Source of the DNA: Beroe forskalii
Taxonomy: Eukaryota > Ctenophora > Nuda > Beroida > Beroidae
Length of the DNA stretch: 64,000 bases
Direction of reading: 5' to 3'
Assembly (NCBI GenBank): GCA_011033025.1
Contig: WFMF01000001.1
Location: 1,479,755-1,543,754, forward strand
Under the pieces are notes generated by a model. It made no database searches, had not been told where the DNA came from, and worked only from the letters and a program-made list of their open reading frames with translations. The translations under genes and the position numbers were made by a program. Position 1 is the first letter of the stretch; each line of letters opens with the position of its first letter. This document shows positions 12,445 through 23,935 of the stretch, one piece after another.

Positions 12445-14861
12445 ATGCAACATTCGAGTGGACAAAGTTGCTCAACGGTTTTTGGTAGTTCTAACTGTCC
12501 TTTATCAGAAAAATTAACTGCCCTTCCGTGAATCGACGTCATGGGGGGTGCTAGGGCCACGCCCATTTTTCGCATGGTTAAACGGCTGTAACTCCGGTTC
12601 CTTTTGGAGTTGGGAGCAAACCAACCACCTTAAAATGACCGCAATGGACACATTATGTCAGGCGGATGATGGTTCTGAAGCCCTCAGACCTTTCGTTTTC
12701 GAGTTACAGCCAAAAACTGATTTTTCGTCACCCGCGAGCCAACGCAAGGTAAAAATCGTAACTTTCATTCCTTTTGGAGTAGGGCATGAACCAACCAGGT
12801 TAAAATAACCGCTATCACCTAATTATTTGGGATAGATGATGGTTTTGAAGCCATACGACCTTCTATTTTGTAGAAAATGCACAAAAAAGAGATTTAAGCA
12901 GCTACATAGCCATCGAACCTTATCGAAACTAATATATATTTTTTTCTTCTCCACCAACTCCAGGACGTAAGGTCCATCCGTGAGCAACGGTTACTAGCCC
13001 TTCAGATCGTGTAGAATCGATGTAGCTTTAGCATGACATCTGATCTCTATGGTGACAAGTCGATATTGACCACGCCCTTTTTTAAGGTCACGCGCACGCT
13101 TGATATTTCATAACTTGGCTCAGGAAGGTCATAGGACGTAGATCCTCTCTTTTGAGCACCAACGAAGCTCAAAGGCCATGTTTGTATACAACTTGTACCT
13201 TAGCATATGCTTTAAAATGCTCAGAAAGAGAGTTATGGGCGAAAAGCTGATTTTTGGGGCACCAGCTGGATAGCAGAGTCGATTTTTGTATCTTGGCCCA
13301 GTAAAGACGTAGAGAAGTCGTTTTGGGCGCAAATGAACTGTAATAGCCATGTTTATACAGTACAACTTGTTAATAAACATATACCCTAAAATGTTCAGCA
13401 AGATAGTTATGGGCGAAAAACTGATTTTTTGGGTATCCATAGGGCAAAGAGGAGGTGATTATTGTACCTTAGCCCAGGAAGATTTCAGAGACTTCACTTT
13501 TGGCGCAAACGGAGTGCAATTGTCATACTGTTTTACGTACAACTTGTTAGTAAGCATATGCCCTTCAATGATCAGGAAGGGAGTTGTGGGCGAAAAACTG
13601 ATTTTTGGGCACTTGTGGTGCATAGTAGTAGTACCTACCTATAATTGTACCCATTGTCCGCTCCCAATGAGGACCCAATTTGACAACCTGCTGTAGGCAG
13701 CCCGTGGTCCAATCTAGTATTGAGTTTGAGTTCGATGTAGTGTAACCTGGAACTGGAGGTAGATCAGGACCGCCTCTCAAGAGGCTTCCAAGTTGAGGAT
13801 GGTCAAGGCAAGAGGTGGGATGTCAGTCTTGATTTGAATGTCTCGAAGGATGGAGGACTGAATTGTCTTCCGGAACAACATTCCACAACCTCAGACCAAG
13901 CACGGCAAATGAGTGATCATACATCGATTTCATCGAGGGCTCCTGCCTTTTTATTCATTGGGTGTACTTTAAAACAGTAGCTTCCAAGTCAAGGGTGATC
14001 ATATTAGATGAAGAATCCTAGGTCGTTTCGTATAGCACACTGCCAGATCTTTCACATTATATGCATTGTGCATTATCACATACCGCTCTCTACGCCTCTG
14101 GAGGGACATCAGACCAAGCCTCTTCAACCTTTCTCAGAAGGATATCCAATGATGTTGCATGTAAAAGCATGTTGGATGGATTCCAGTTTCTTGATGTCTT
14201 AGATTCACACTTCCCAGTAGGACATCCAATGATGTACAGAATGTAAAACTTTGATTTGGTCTTAAAAGAACATTAATGGCCATGTTTATATAGAAATTGT
14301 TCAGAAATTCGTATGTAAAAGTATAAACTGTATGGCTATCAGGCTTCTTATACTCTTAAAGACCAATACAAAGACTCTACGAAGGCAACAACCCTCACAT
14401 AATCGCTGTACAGTCACTCATCTGCCATTCTTGGTCTGAGGTTGTGGAATGTTGTTCCAAAAGACAATTAAGTCCTCCATACTTCGAGGCATTCAAATCA
14501 AGACTCACATCCCACCTCTTGCCTTGATCATCCTCAACTTGGAATCCTCTTGAGAAGCATTCCTGATCTACCTTCAGTTCCAGGTTACACTACCTCGAAC
14601 TCAATACTAGATTGGACCACGGGCTGCCTACAGCAGGTTGTCAAATTGGGTCCTCATTGGGAGCGGACAATGGGTACAATTATAGGTAGGTACTACTACT
14701 ATGCACCACAAGTGCCCAAAAATCAGTTTTTCGCCCACAACTCCCTTCCTGATCATTGAAGGGCATATGCTGAAATCTTCCTGGGCTAAGGTACAATAAT
14801 CACCTCCTCTTTGCCCTATGGATACCCAAAAAATCAGTTTTTCGCCCATAACTATCTTGCT

Positions 14862-16841
14862 CGGGGGGGGATCATGGACTAAGTGGGCGACACGAAGGTG
14901 ATTAAGTGGGATTTTCGACTTTTTTTGGATACCACCCACCACCCCACCAGTTAGTCCACGTGGACTAAGTGGTTTCAGACTAAAAATTAGGGACCCACCC
15001 CCAAATCAGCCTAAAAATATAGTTTGGCAAGACAATAATATGTGGTTATTAAGTCTTGAATCATGTATTTATATAAAAGTTATTAAATTGATCTTGATAC
15101 TGTAAAAATGAGGTTCAAACCATTCAAACCTTAACTGAAATTTTCATTTAGAACCTTGTAAAACTAAAAATCAAAATAAAATCGAAATAAAAAGTGCTAC
15201 CAATAATTCCGTATCATTCATTATGCACTATAATATTGAGTCTGCAAATTCTACAATTTCTGTAAATTCTAGTGTATTAGTTTATTCAATCATGATAGTA
15301 TTGCAGTGTAATCAAGTCCCAACAAACGTGTTGACAAACGTTAGAACGAAACATATGTCCGCATTATAAACAGGCTCACTTTTTGAAATGATGGTCTAAT
15401 TCACTCTGAGAAACACACTCACGATCGGTTACCTCACAAATTGGATGCATAGCCATGAAGTGAGCCTTCATGTGATACTTCCATATACCTACTCCACAGT
15501 GTGCACATCTCATCAGATGGTTGGTACATTTTACCCGTTTCGAGAATTTCTCAGGTGCTCTCTTTAAAACAACATAGTAAGGACAATTGCTTGTCACTTG
15601 CGCCCCCAGACCCCCACATTTTGATTGTGAACATTCCGAAACTAATTAATCACTTCTATTGGACCTCTATTACAGTATTACACTGAATATGAGATAATTG
15701 ATCTTATAATTGTAATGGAGTAATGGTATAGAAATTTAGAAATTGTTGTTGCGACAGTTCCATATCTATTTCCAAAAGTTCCAAGCATTAAGCTGCGCTC
15801 AGCTAGTTAAATCTTTATACTTTTATAGGATTTAGATACAGTATCATTTGAATTTTAAAATTCGCGAACTTTTTCGGAAGGACATTTGATGAAGATCCCT
15901 GAACATCATTGTTTACAGCTGCACAAATCTTAATCAAGATAGGCAAATGCTTATTAAAAGTGTATAGTTTACCTCAAGATATCGGAAGGTTCGACTCAAA
16001 TCCTAAACTACAGTCTGCACTGTAAGTTACTATGTTGGAAATTTCGTAGAGATTTTGCTGCATACCTACTATATGTCGGTATGTGGAATTAAGAAACCGG
16101 TTAATAAGAAACTTTTAGGCTCAAAATCGTGAAAAAATAAGAAACTTTTAGCCTAGGATTTCAAAAAGTTTCTTATAAAAAACTGAGTGTAGGCCCTTTC
16201 TATATTTAGGTGACGAAATGTGAAATGCCTCTCTTGAAGTAGAGGTATCATATCATTGATTAGAGTCATCGAGTGTATCGCCGTCCTTTTTCCTTGAATC
16301 CACATTAATAAACAGTAAAAGGCTTAGTTTCAGCATTCCAATAGGCGGTTCTGTAATTTGCGTACTCTGTATTTTGTAATTGTATTAGGTACTCACATAA
16401 ATGGATGTAGCGTAACTTTTGACAAGCATCATAGTGTGATATCTGTCAGAGCTGCAATTACTTATTACTGTGACAGGTCATGGGCAAAAATAGCTGAAAT
16501 TCAATTAACTGGTATACAATAGAATACATTACCTGCATTGTCAATGCTCCTTCTGCTGCAAAACACCGACATTTGCGTGATAATTACTCGAATATTTTAT
16601 CCAGAGGACTATCTGGAGCCTTGTTTTGATGTTATCAACCCACCCATATAGTCCATTTGACTAACTGGGGTTGAAAATCTTCAACCAAACCCACCCACTT
16701 AGTCCACATTGACTAACTGGTATTGAAAATTTTCAGCCACACCCACCCACTTAGTCCACATGGACTAAGTGGTTTTTGTCCCATCGAGGACCCACCCCAC
16801 CCAGGCATCGTGTCGCCCACTTAGTCCATGATCCCCCCCCG
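14862..16841. mobile_element. Poly-G-terminus DNA transposon, copy 2 (1,980 bp)
   Basis: The termini are perfect inverted repeats of about 33 bp beginning CGGGGGGGGATCATGGACTA and continuing AGTGGGCGACACGA. The 7-bp target duplication is TCTTGCT (14855-14861 and 16842-16848). Subterminal zones carry several copies of a short palindrome built from CACTTAGTCCA and its complement (14950-14975, 16645-16772). An ORF remnant lies at 15376-15597 (minus). The element is nearly colinear, in reverse orientation, with 28641-31392 but lacks that copy's internal inverted duplication. It is nested in foldback copy B. Confidence 0.92.
15376..15597 (-). CDS. Zinc-finger-like ORF remnant carried by the poly-G transposon
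   Basis: 73 codons with no ATG at the start (GTG only), so this is probably an internal exon or the remains of a longer transposon protein. The visible feature is CAHCGVGIWKYHMKAHFMAMHP: a Cys-x2-Cys pair followed by three histidines, compatible with a C2H2 or BED-like finger. A second Cys pair (C-P-Y-Y and C-T-N-H) lies upstream. The same ORF is present at 29887-30108 in the sister element, nearly identical except at its end. Retention in two copies argues that it belonged to the mobile element's own protein, perhaps the DNA-binding end of a transposase; no catalytic DDE domain is present here. Confidence 0.5.
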   Translation of the reverse strand: MTSNCPYYVVLKRAPEKFSKRVKCTNHLMRCAHCGVGIWKYHMKAHFMAMHPICEVTDRECVSQSELDHHFKK

Positions 16842-17832
16842 TCTTGCTGAACATTCTAGGGTATATGTTTATCAACAAGTTGTACTGTATAAACATGGCT
16901 ATTACAATTCATTTGTGCCCAAAACGAATTCTCTACGACTTTACTGGGCCAAGATACAAAAATCGACTCTGCTATCCAGCTGGTGCCCCAAAAAAACAGC
17001 TTTTCGCCCATAACTCTCTTTCAGAGCATTTTAAAGCATATAATGCTAAGGTACAAGTTGTATACAAACATGGCCTTTGAGCTTCGTTGGTGCTCAAAAG
17101 AGAGGATCTACGTCCTATGACCTTCCTGAGCCAAGTTATGAAATATCAAGCGTGCACGTGACCTTAAAAAAGGGTGTGGTCAATATCGACTTGTCACCAT
17201 AGAGATCAGATGGTATGCTAAAGCTACATCGATTCTACACGATCTGAAGGGCTAGTAACCGTTGCTCACGGATGGACCTTACGTCCTGGAGTTGGTGGAG
17301 AAGAAAAAAAAATATATTAGTTTCGATAAGGTTCGATGGCTATGTAGCTGCTTAAATCTCTTATTTTGTGCATTTTCTACAAAATAGAAAGTCGTATGGC
17401 TTCAAAACCATCATCTATCCCAAATAATTAGGTGATAGCGGTTATTTTAACCTGGTTGGTTCATGCCCTACTCCAAAAGGAATGAAAGTTACGATTTTTA
17501 CCTTGTGTTGGCTCGCGGGTGACGAAAAATCAGTTTTTTGGCTGTAACTCGAAAACGAAAGGTCTGAGGGCTTCAGAACCATCATCCGCCTGACATAATG
17601 TGTCCATTGCGGTCATTTTAAGGTGGTTCATTTGCTCCCAACTCCAAAAGGAACCGGAGTTACAGCCGTTTAACCATGCGAAAAATGGGCGTGGCCCTGG
17701 CACCCCCATGACGTCGATTCATGGAAGGGCAGTTAATTTTTCTGATAAAGGACAGTTAGAACTACCAAAAACCGTTGAGCAACTTTGTCCACTCGAATGT
17801 TGCATACTGACTTAGTCTGGGCTACTCTAGTA

Positions 17833-18190
17833 ACAATAACCACTAGAGCGGTAAAAACTACATAAGTAATAGTTACTGCTTTTAATCCTTATCCATTTTG
17901 CTTCAATAGTAGGCATAAGAGTGTTTACTTTCACTTTATCATCATAAGCAACTTTGTTACTAATTATCAAGCCACATACCCCTGTCCTGACGTAGAAAGG
18001 AATAATTAGGAGGGATATTTAGAGTAGTATTTGCAATAGTATCATTTAGATTTGTTTCGTTTAAAGATAATATATCCATTTCATACCTTTTTATCATTTC
18101 AGAAATTTGAGTTGACTTTGATAAGCCAATAAGACCCCCCTGAATGTTGCAGTGTCCTAGAATAAGGTTATGAGAGTTGATTATTGTCAT
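17833..18190 (-). pseudogene. LINE ORF2: APE-type endonuclease N-terminus
   Basis: The frame from 18190 reads LILGHCNIQGGL, then YEMDILSLNETNL, the first two blocks of LINE APE endonucleases (Asn of 'xxNIxG' and Glu of 'LxExxL'). A frameshift near 17985 moves into a second frame giving GVCGLIISNKVAYDDKV and CSFYRS, the central blocks ('GGVxxY', 'xxxYR'). The sequence is then cut by foldback copy B. It lies about 160 bp after the ORF1 stop, the spacing expected for ORF1-ORF2 of one element. Confidence 0.82.
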
Positions 18191-18353
18191 AAAAAATCAA
18201 GCAGGCAGAATGGCAATAACAATGCATAAACATGACTGCCATCAAGCAATATGAAAGGTGACAAACAAGTGGAGAGAATATTATCAGATTGAATTAAAAG
18301 AGTGGCTTTCACTCCAAAGCTCCAAATAAGAATATCTATGTGTGGTAAGTCAA

Positions 18354-20022
18354 TTATGTGCAGAGTATTTTAGGTATTTTGTGAGCCTCACAATACCTGA
18401 ACGATTGAAGTGAACATTGTCTTCCTGTCCCATTCCTACTAAAAAACTGGTTTTTCCTGTTACCATTTCTAAAACTGAACAGTCCACGGTGTGCCTCAGT
18501 TCCTATCATAGCCACTCTGGGAGTATTGTTACTTAAGTGGTGTATAAATGAGTTTAGGTGGTTGATAACCATATTCCTACAAGAACTTATTCGAGGTAGT
18601 ATATTGATGATACTAACCTTTGCTGACTCTGCCCAGTGAAGAATGAAACTAATGAGGTCATAGATTTGCCTCTTTGCATTCTCCATCTTATTTCCATTGA
18701 TTTGGTGATTGGCTATGAACTTGGAGTGATTCTGGGGGGTAACATGCAAAATTTGATCAATATTGTTTGTACCACAAAGCAGGTATACTTTATGGACTTG
18801 TTTTGGATTTATTCCCAAAAACTTAGGGTCCTGCTTGAGTTTGTCCATGATAATCTGAGCTGTAGCCCCAGGGTAATAGAACACAATAGCTTTCTGGTAC
18901 TGTGAAGACATTTTTGTTGGATCAATGTTCCTGAACATGCTTGAACTGATGTATATGGTCAGTTTTTCTGATGATGCATTCAGTTCAGGGGAAAGATAAG
19001 ACTGATCTTGTTGCAATAACTCCAGGTTGGGTGCACTAGGGGTCAAATTTTGTGGAAGGGGTGGTGGGCTTAAGAGCCTTAAGGTGATGCTTATCCTTGG
19101 TTGCTCTGTGGAGTCAGGTGATACAGAGTGTTCATAGACAGATTGAGAGCTTTTGCTCATCATGTAAATGTCACCATGTCTAACTGTGAGCTCCATTGGA
19201 GTGATACTATCTGATGAGGACACTGGTCTGAACTTGATAAGCCTTGATTCGCCAAAAGATAGAGTAACAATCTGCGATTGCTCAACAATTTCAGGCTCAT
19301 TGTCACTATGGTAAGCAAGGCTATCAGAGCCATTATGGTACTTAGTTATGAGTATGCTATTGTAATTCAAATCAGGCAGGATAGCATGCAATTGAAGCAG
19401 TATAGTATTAAGACAACTTGAGTTGTGTGGAATAGGGGATTCATTGTGGACAGTTCCACTATATTTGTATGGGTACTGTCCATAATAGCATGTAGATCTA
19501 CTACTGTGGATACGTTTGAATGGTGTTTCAGAGTCTAGTTCCTGAAAGCTGACCTGAGAGAGGGGTTGGTCTGGAATCAAATGGTAGGGTGGTTCAGGTT
19601 TAGGAGACTGTGTTGGAGCAGTATCTGCTTCACAATAAATGTTAAACAAGACTTCAGTGTCTGGATCATGCATACTTACTTGGGAACTATTACACACAAT
19701 ATGTCCATCATCCAATTCAGAAGTACTTGTACCAACAGATTGGAGAATTGGTGCAATACTAATAGTATCAATTGATTCATAGTCTTGGGATACATTACCA
19801 CTGTCAAGCAGGTCATCGGTACTAGTACACACTGAATTAAAAGTTTTTGAGATGGTGTTGGTACCTGATGAGTTAACAGGAGCTGATAAAGTTTGACAAG
19901 AACTGTCAGCTTGCTCACTGAAGAGAGTATTTAAAGATCATCAATTTTCTGGGTTTGGAAAACTTCGTTTTCAACTCTTTACATTTAGGGTTTTCAAGAT
20001 TTACACAGTTTGAACATTCCAT
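18354..20022 (-). pseudogene. LINE ORF1: AlkB-type dioxygenase fused to SGNH hydrolase
   Basis: The main frame (19919-18354) continues an N-terminal piece that starts at ATG 20022 (MECSNC, a Cys pair) after one frameshift at 19920-19937. A Ser/Pro-rich low-complexity N-terminus precedes an AlkB-like 2OG-Fe(II) dioxygenase: NSILITKYHNGSDSLAYHSD has the His-x-Asp metal ligands (His at 19310-19308, Asp at 19304-19302), LSFGESRLIKF follows, the distal His is at 19130-19128 (VYEH), and the 2-oxoglutarate motif RISITLR (19097-19077) matches AlkB RxNxTxR. A linker leads to an SGNH hydrolase: nucleophile region YISSSMF, LLCGTNNID, and, after a second frameshift near 18430, a catalytic Asp-His block DNVHFNRSG. 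Both domains appear complete in residues; only two indels disable this copy. What a LINE gains from AlkB (repair of alkylated RNA or cDNA, for instance) is inference. Confidence 0.85.
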
Positions 20023-20159
20023 GGTGTTTAGAGATGAATAAAATGATAGTCCAAAGACAAAAACACACCCAAACAATAACAGTTTACCACTTTTGAGATA
20101 AGGTAAGGATGAGGATGTAGTCCACTTGCTTGTTCCTTGAGTCACATGAGACGGCTTGT

Positions 20160-22221
20160 CATTTATTCATAGCATGTCATTACTCCCCTTTGGGGGTGTC
20201 ATTCAACTCCATCTACCTGCTCAGTTAGTTAATTTAATATGTGTTGTGTTGTAAGTTGTCCGTAGTCCATCCACAAACTTCCAGAGAGCGTCTTTACTGT
20301 CCTTAACCGTGTTATCTGAGTATGAAAGTACAACTGCAGTACAAGAGTAATGAATCAATCCGAAGATCAATCAACACAGATCCCAACTTGTCTCGAAGTC
20401 AGAGCACAGGTGTGCCAAGGCATGCTCCAAGGACTTACAGTCTCCTGCAGTGAAGTGTGTCACCCAAAAGTTGAAACTATCAAAATAATATACTGCATTG
20501 GGATTGCCTGAGTTATTGGATTAACTAAGCTATCAGGCATCTCTTGCATAATGGATAAGTATCATAGACACCTAGGACTAAACTAGAATTATTTGATTAA
20601 GAAGTCAAGATCTGAGATGGCTTATAATACCCTGAAGCCTGAAACACCTACTCTCGAAAATTTTAATGTTATTCTCCCACAACCTCCAAACCATCCCCAG
20701 ATTAATACCCAGATTAATCTCAACTCTGTCTTAATAACTTAGCAAACCAACAACTTTGTTATTCAGTTACAGTGGCATATTGAACTCAAATGTGCACAGC
20801 TTTTCTATGTGCGGTGTTATTGTGTGCGGCTCACTGCCTGTCATTAACAGACAGTGAGCTGCGCATGACTACGCCATGCATGGAAAAGCCACGCAAATAA
20901 TAGTTCAACACACCCCTGTAAATCTGCAAGGCTGAGTCCTTTCAGTACAAAATCTCTCTATCTGTACTCAGATAAAATTCATATTGAAGTTCTTGAAATT
21001 TCTTTTTAAAAGGGGTGCCATTGAAAATGATACTTGGGATTTCATACCAGATTTATTCATTACTGTGATTTTCAATAAAGAAATTCTGTGAGCCATAAAT
21101 ATTAATCATTTGTTTTACCTATTTAAATTAACTGATAAAACAAATATTGTAAACAAGTCTTTAGTCACACAGGCACTACCCTTAAGTTGAGCCACCATGC
21201 CATCCAGAAGAGAGTCTTTGACTAGTGTTAAGAACTTGAAGACTTCAAGGTGATGGAAGTCTTCTTCAATAGTGTAGTTCTAGCTATGTGGTCTGGGCTT
21301 ACCTCCATTCTGGTGATATGAAAAATTTGAAGTATATAGCTCATGTCAGCCCATGCCTGAGTTATCAACAAAAAGCAGGTTTTTATCGTCATAACTCAGA
21401 GGACAGCACACAGCTGGAGAGAAAATGTTTGAACTGCTGGGGCTCTTGCAAGTTAAAAACGCCCTGAAAGCTGATGCAGGTATTGGACTGATGATGCCTA
21501 CACCACTAATCTTGTTGTGGTTCATTTGGATCTTACTGTAATTCTACATGTTGCTACCTCATGGAGCCAGATTGTACTTCTGAAAGTAAGAGTTGGAGAA
21601 AACTCTTGCAGATAGATTTTTATTTGAATAGGTTTAAACAAAACAACACTACTAATTACAATCCATCTGAGGAAGGTGCTTATCATAAATGGAGTTTTCT
21701 GAAGATGAGAGATAATATAATCATTTTCAATGTTGTATTCTCAAAACTGGTATTAAATCAGTGCTGTAAAGTAGATCTGATTTGAATCCATTATTGCATT
21801 TTTAGTGTTTCACTATGGGGGTCCCCCTCACTCAATGCTATAGCAATCAGAGTTCAACATTTAGATATTTGAATAGATTTAAACATTGATATATTTAAAA
21901 CTTGATCTGTACAATAGTAGATTGAGAAGATGCATTATTTAAACTTTCTATTATTATTTCCCTTTTTTCACAAGAATGTCAAACTGAAATATGTACTGAG
22001 GGTGTTAAAAGTGTCAATAACCAACTAATTTCTAATACCATTAGCTAGGAACATTCTCAAAAAGAAGCTCCACAACTTGGTCAATGCTCTGTATTTCCAG
22101 TAAATATCTCAGATCCTCAGAAAGACCATTTCATTTGAAACTGCCGATATTCATTATGCTGAGTAAAGTAATTAAGTGTTAATTGCTGATCTAGATCAGT
22201 AATTAATTTAAAAAGTCAACA
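20160..22221. other. No gene recognised; spacer upstream of MAF1
   Basis: AT-rich. A hairpin with arms CTCACTGYCTGTC lies at 20840-20872, inside a larger imperfect inverted repeat (20790-20895). An exon-like ORF at 21561-21785 has no recognisable domain. No CpG-rich promoter is evident before the MAF1 start. Confidence 0.4.
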
Positions 22222-23935
22222 ATGAAACTTCTTGAAAATGTCAACTTGGATTGTTTATCAGAACTTATTCATACTCTTAGTTTAACAACTGGAAGCTGCA
22301 GATTGCAACTAAAGTGAGTACCTATGTTTTATTACTCCTCATCCTATGGCATATGTGATAATGATAATATAGTGAGACAATGTTGAATTTTTTTGCAAGA
22401 TTTCTCATCTTGCCAAGGCTTTTGTTTGTTAATGCAGGCACTATGACATCTGAGAATGGTTCCAAAACATTCATGGTACTTCTGGTAATTTTAGATATGT
22501 TTTAATTTCCATTTAATATTTCAACAAAAGACCTTGTTGTCACTCTTTTAATGTATTCTGATCTAATTCAGATTAGAGAGCTACAGCTGCAAAATGACTG
22601 GTGATGACAAAAAGCTATTAAAGAATATGACAAATGGTTCAGAGGATGCAGGTAAAACATGAAAAATATAGAAATAGGTAATCAATCAATTATCAACAAA
22701 TTTAACCATTACAATTTTAGGATTAAATACAGTATTTTATGATTAAAGACAGTAGTACTTTAACCACAATTTCACTGCTAATTCCTATGACTTCTTTGAG
22801 TGTCTTTTATAATGTTAGATTTGGGAAGTTGTATATATTATCTGTCATCTTGTGAAATTCATAATTGAATCAAACTTGAATCAAACTATCATATGACCTC
22901 ACATATCTTTTTCCAGATATGAATTTGCCATCTCATATGGAATATGGTATTGTGATTAGACTATTTGTTTGGCTAAGTGTGTGTTCAATCATTGTCATAG
23001 ATTCATAGCAATTATATTCAAAAATTTTGATTTGATTTATTCCAACCCAGGACTTCAAGCTCTATCTCCCCCATCTCTGGGATATGGCTTCCCATCTCCA
23101 ACTACTAGCACAGGACAGCTACAGGATGCCTGTTCTACCCGGACTTTTCACTGCCTTGTCTCTGCTCTGAATGCTAGCTTCAGACCAGACTATGACTTCA
23201 GGTTAGAAAAACTCCTGATCCCTATCAACTATGTTTATATTTCATATGTTTATTGTACTCTGTTTCTGCTTTTTGTTTTCTGCATCCAACCCTGGATACC
23301 CATTTGAAGTAAAAGCTAACAAAGTAATAACATGATAAGTAGAAAATGTACATTTCATGCAAATTTTAAAATACTTGATTATGATTTATACATGCATGCT
23401 TCTTTTACAAACGTCTTAATGCAGAGCTTGATGCAATCTGTAAGGCATTCCAGAAGCATAGCAATTGAGACAAGGTGCATAGTTCGAATAATCTTCTGGC
23501 TAGGTATTCATAAGTTGTGCTATGAAAAAGTTATTTCGTGCAGTGTGCAGTAATACTGTTGTGCAGTAATACTGCTGTGCTATGAAAAAGTTATTTCGTG
23601 CTGTGTGCAGTAATACTGTCATAGTGATTTGTGTGCTTTACGGCATCACACAACTGCTATGTCATCTCATTCATTATTATTGTTTACATTATGATAGTAG
23701 GTATGATGTATCATTGAGGTAATCTGGTGATGTAACAGCTGTAATTACGTCAGGCATGTTGCTAGTTCTCTCTTTTTTATCTGAACTAGCATTTCTCCTG
23801 AGCCTTCTATTCTATTATCTGTAGAATAACTCAATTCTATTACTTTCAGTCACGCTAAGTCAGAAGAGTTTTCGAGGATTCCCAACCAGAATATGGTTAC
23901 TCAAGACATACACAACATGTTCTACACCACATTGG
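22222..23935 (+). CDS. MAF1: MAF1, RNA polymerase III repressor (first five coding exons)
   Basis: Coding exons with matching phases and GT-AG borders: 22222-22313, 22572-22651, 22917-22946, 23051-23201 and 23850-23935. The predicted start MKLLENVNLD, then LESYSCKMTGDDKKL, then ALSPP and the hallmark block SALNASFRPDYDF followed by HAKSEEFSR, parallel animal MAF1 (MKLLEN, ESYSCKM, ALSPP, LNxSFRPDYDF, EFSR). MAF1 is a nuclear, nutrient- and TOR-regulated protein that binds Pol III and blocks its recruitment by Brf1/TFIIIB. About 146 residues are covered of an expected 250. The C-terminal exons with the 'DPFGE..WSFNYFFYNKxxKR' block were not found downstream, where transposons dominate. They may lie beyond a long intron, be very small, or be lost. 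The start is the ATG preceded by 'gtcaaca'. Confidence 0.88.
23522..23630 (+). repeat. Tandem duplication of ~58 bp in a MAF1 intron
   Basis: The block 'gctatgaaaaagttatttcg' plus 'tgcagtaatactg' occurs twice, separated by a further TGTGCAGTAATACTG copy. No coding content. Confidence 0.7.

Larger units (their letters stand above)
12445..17832. mobile_element. Foldback element, copy B, inserted in the LINE and itself interrupted
   Basis: The left arm begins ATGCAACATTCGAGTGG at 12445; the right arm ends with the mirrored CCACTCGAATGTTGCAT and GTCTGGGCTACTCTAGTA at about 17832. The arms match copies A and C. The left end lacks the first about 25 bp of the terminus, which fits a deletion spanning the element end and part of the LINE endonuclease. 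The right arm is split at 14861/16849 by poly-G transposon copy 2; removing that element and one copy of TCTTGCT restores arm sequence. LINE endonuclease sequence resumes on both sides. Confidence 0.85.
9495..20150 (-). mobile_element. CR1-like LINE retrotransposon, interrupted by a foldback element
   Basis: Read on the minus strand, the order is: ORF1 with AlkB and SGNH domains (about 20022-18354); the N-terminal part of an APE-type endonuclease (18190-17833); a break caused by foldback copy B (17832-12445); the endonuclease C-terminus and a Cys-rich linker (12444-11853); reverse transcriptase (11276-10890, FADD box) and its C-terminal domain (10895-10092). The probable 3' end is a short (ATTCAA)n repeat at 9512-9495, the kind of microsatellite that ends CR1-like LINEs. 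SGNH/esterase ORF1 domains are known in CR1-group elements; the AlkB domain is the unusual addition. The 5' boundary is uncertain (20150-20500). Confidence 0.8.

Noticed and set aside
11853-12575. A single 240-residue gene
   Set aside because: The first about 40 codons are foldback-element sequence and the rest is LINE endonuclease; the open frame crosses an insertion junction by chance.
2303-17832. Apparent flip of the foldback centre between copies A and B
   Set aside because: Because the arms are inverted repeats, an element inserted in either direction gives the same picture; no recombination event needs to be invoked.
20150-22221. MAF1 start further upstream
   Set aside because: The ATG at 22222 gives the family's MKLLEN start exactly, and no in-frame coding sequence precedes it.
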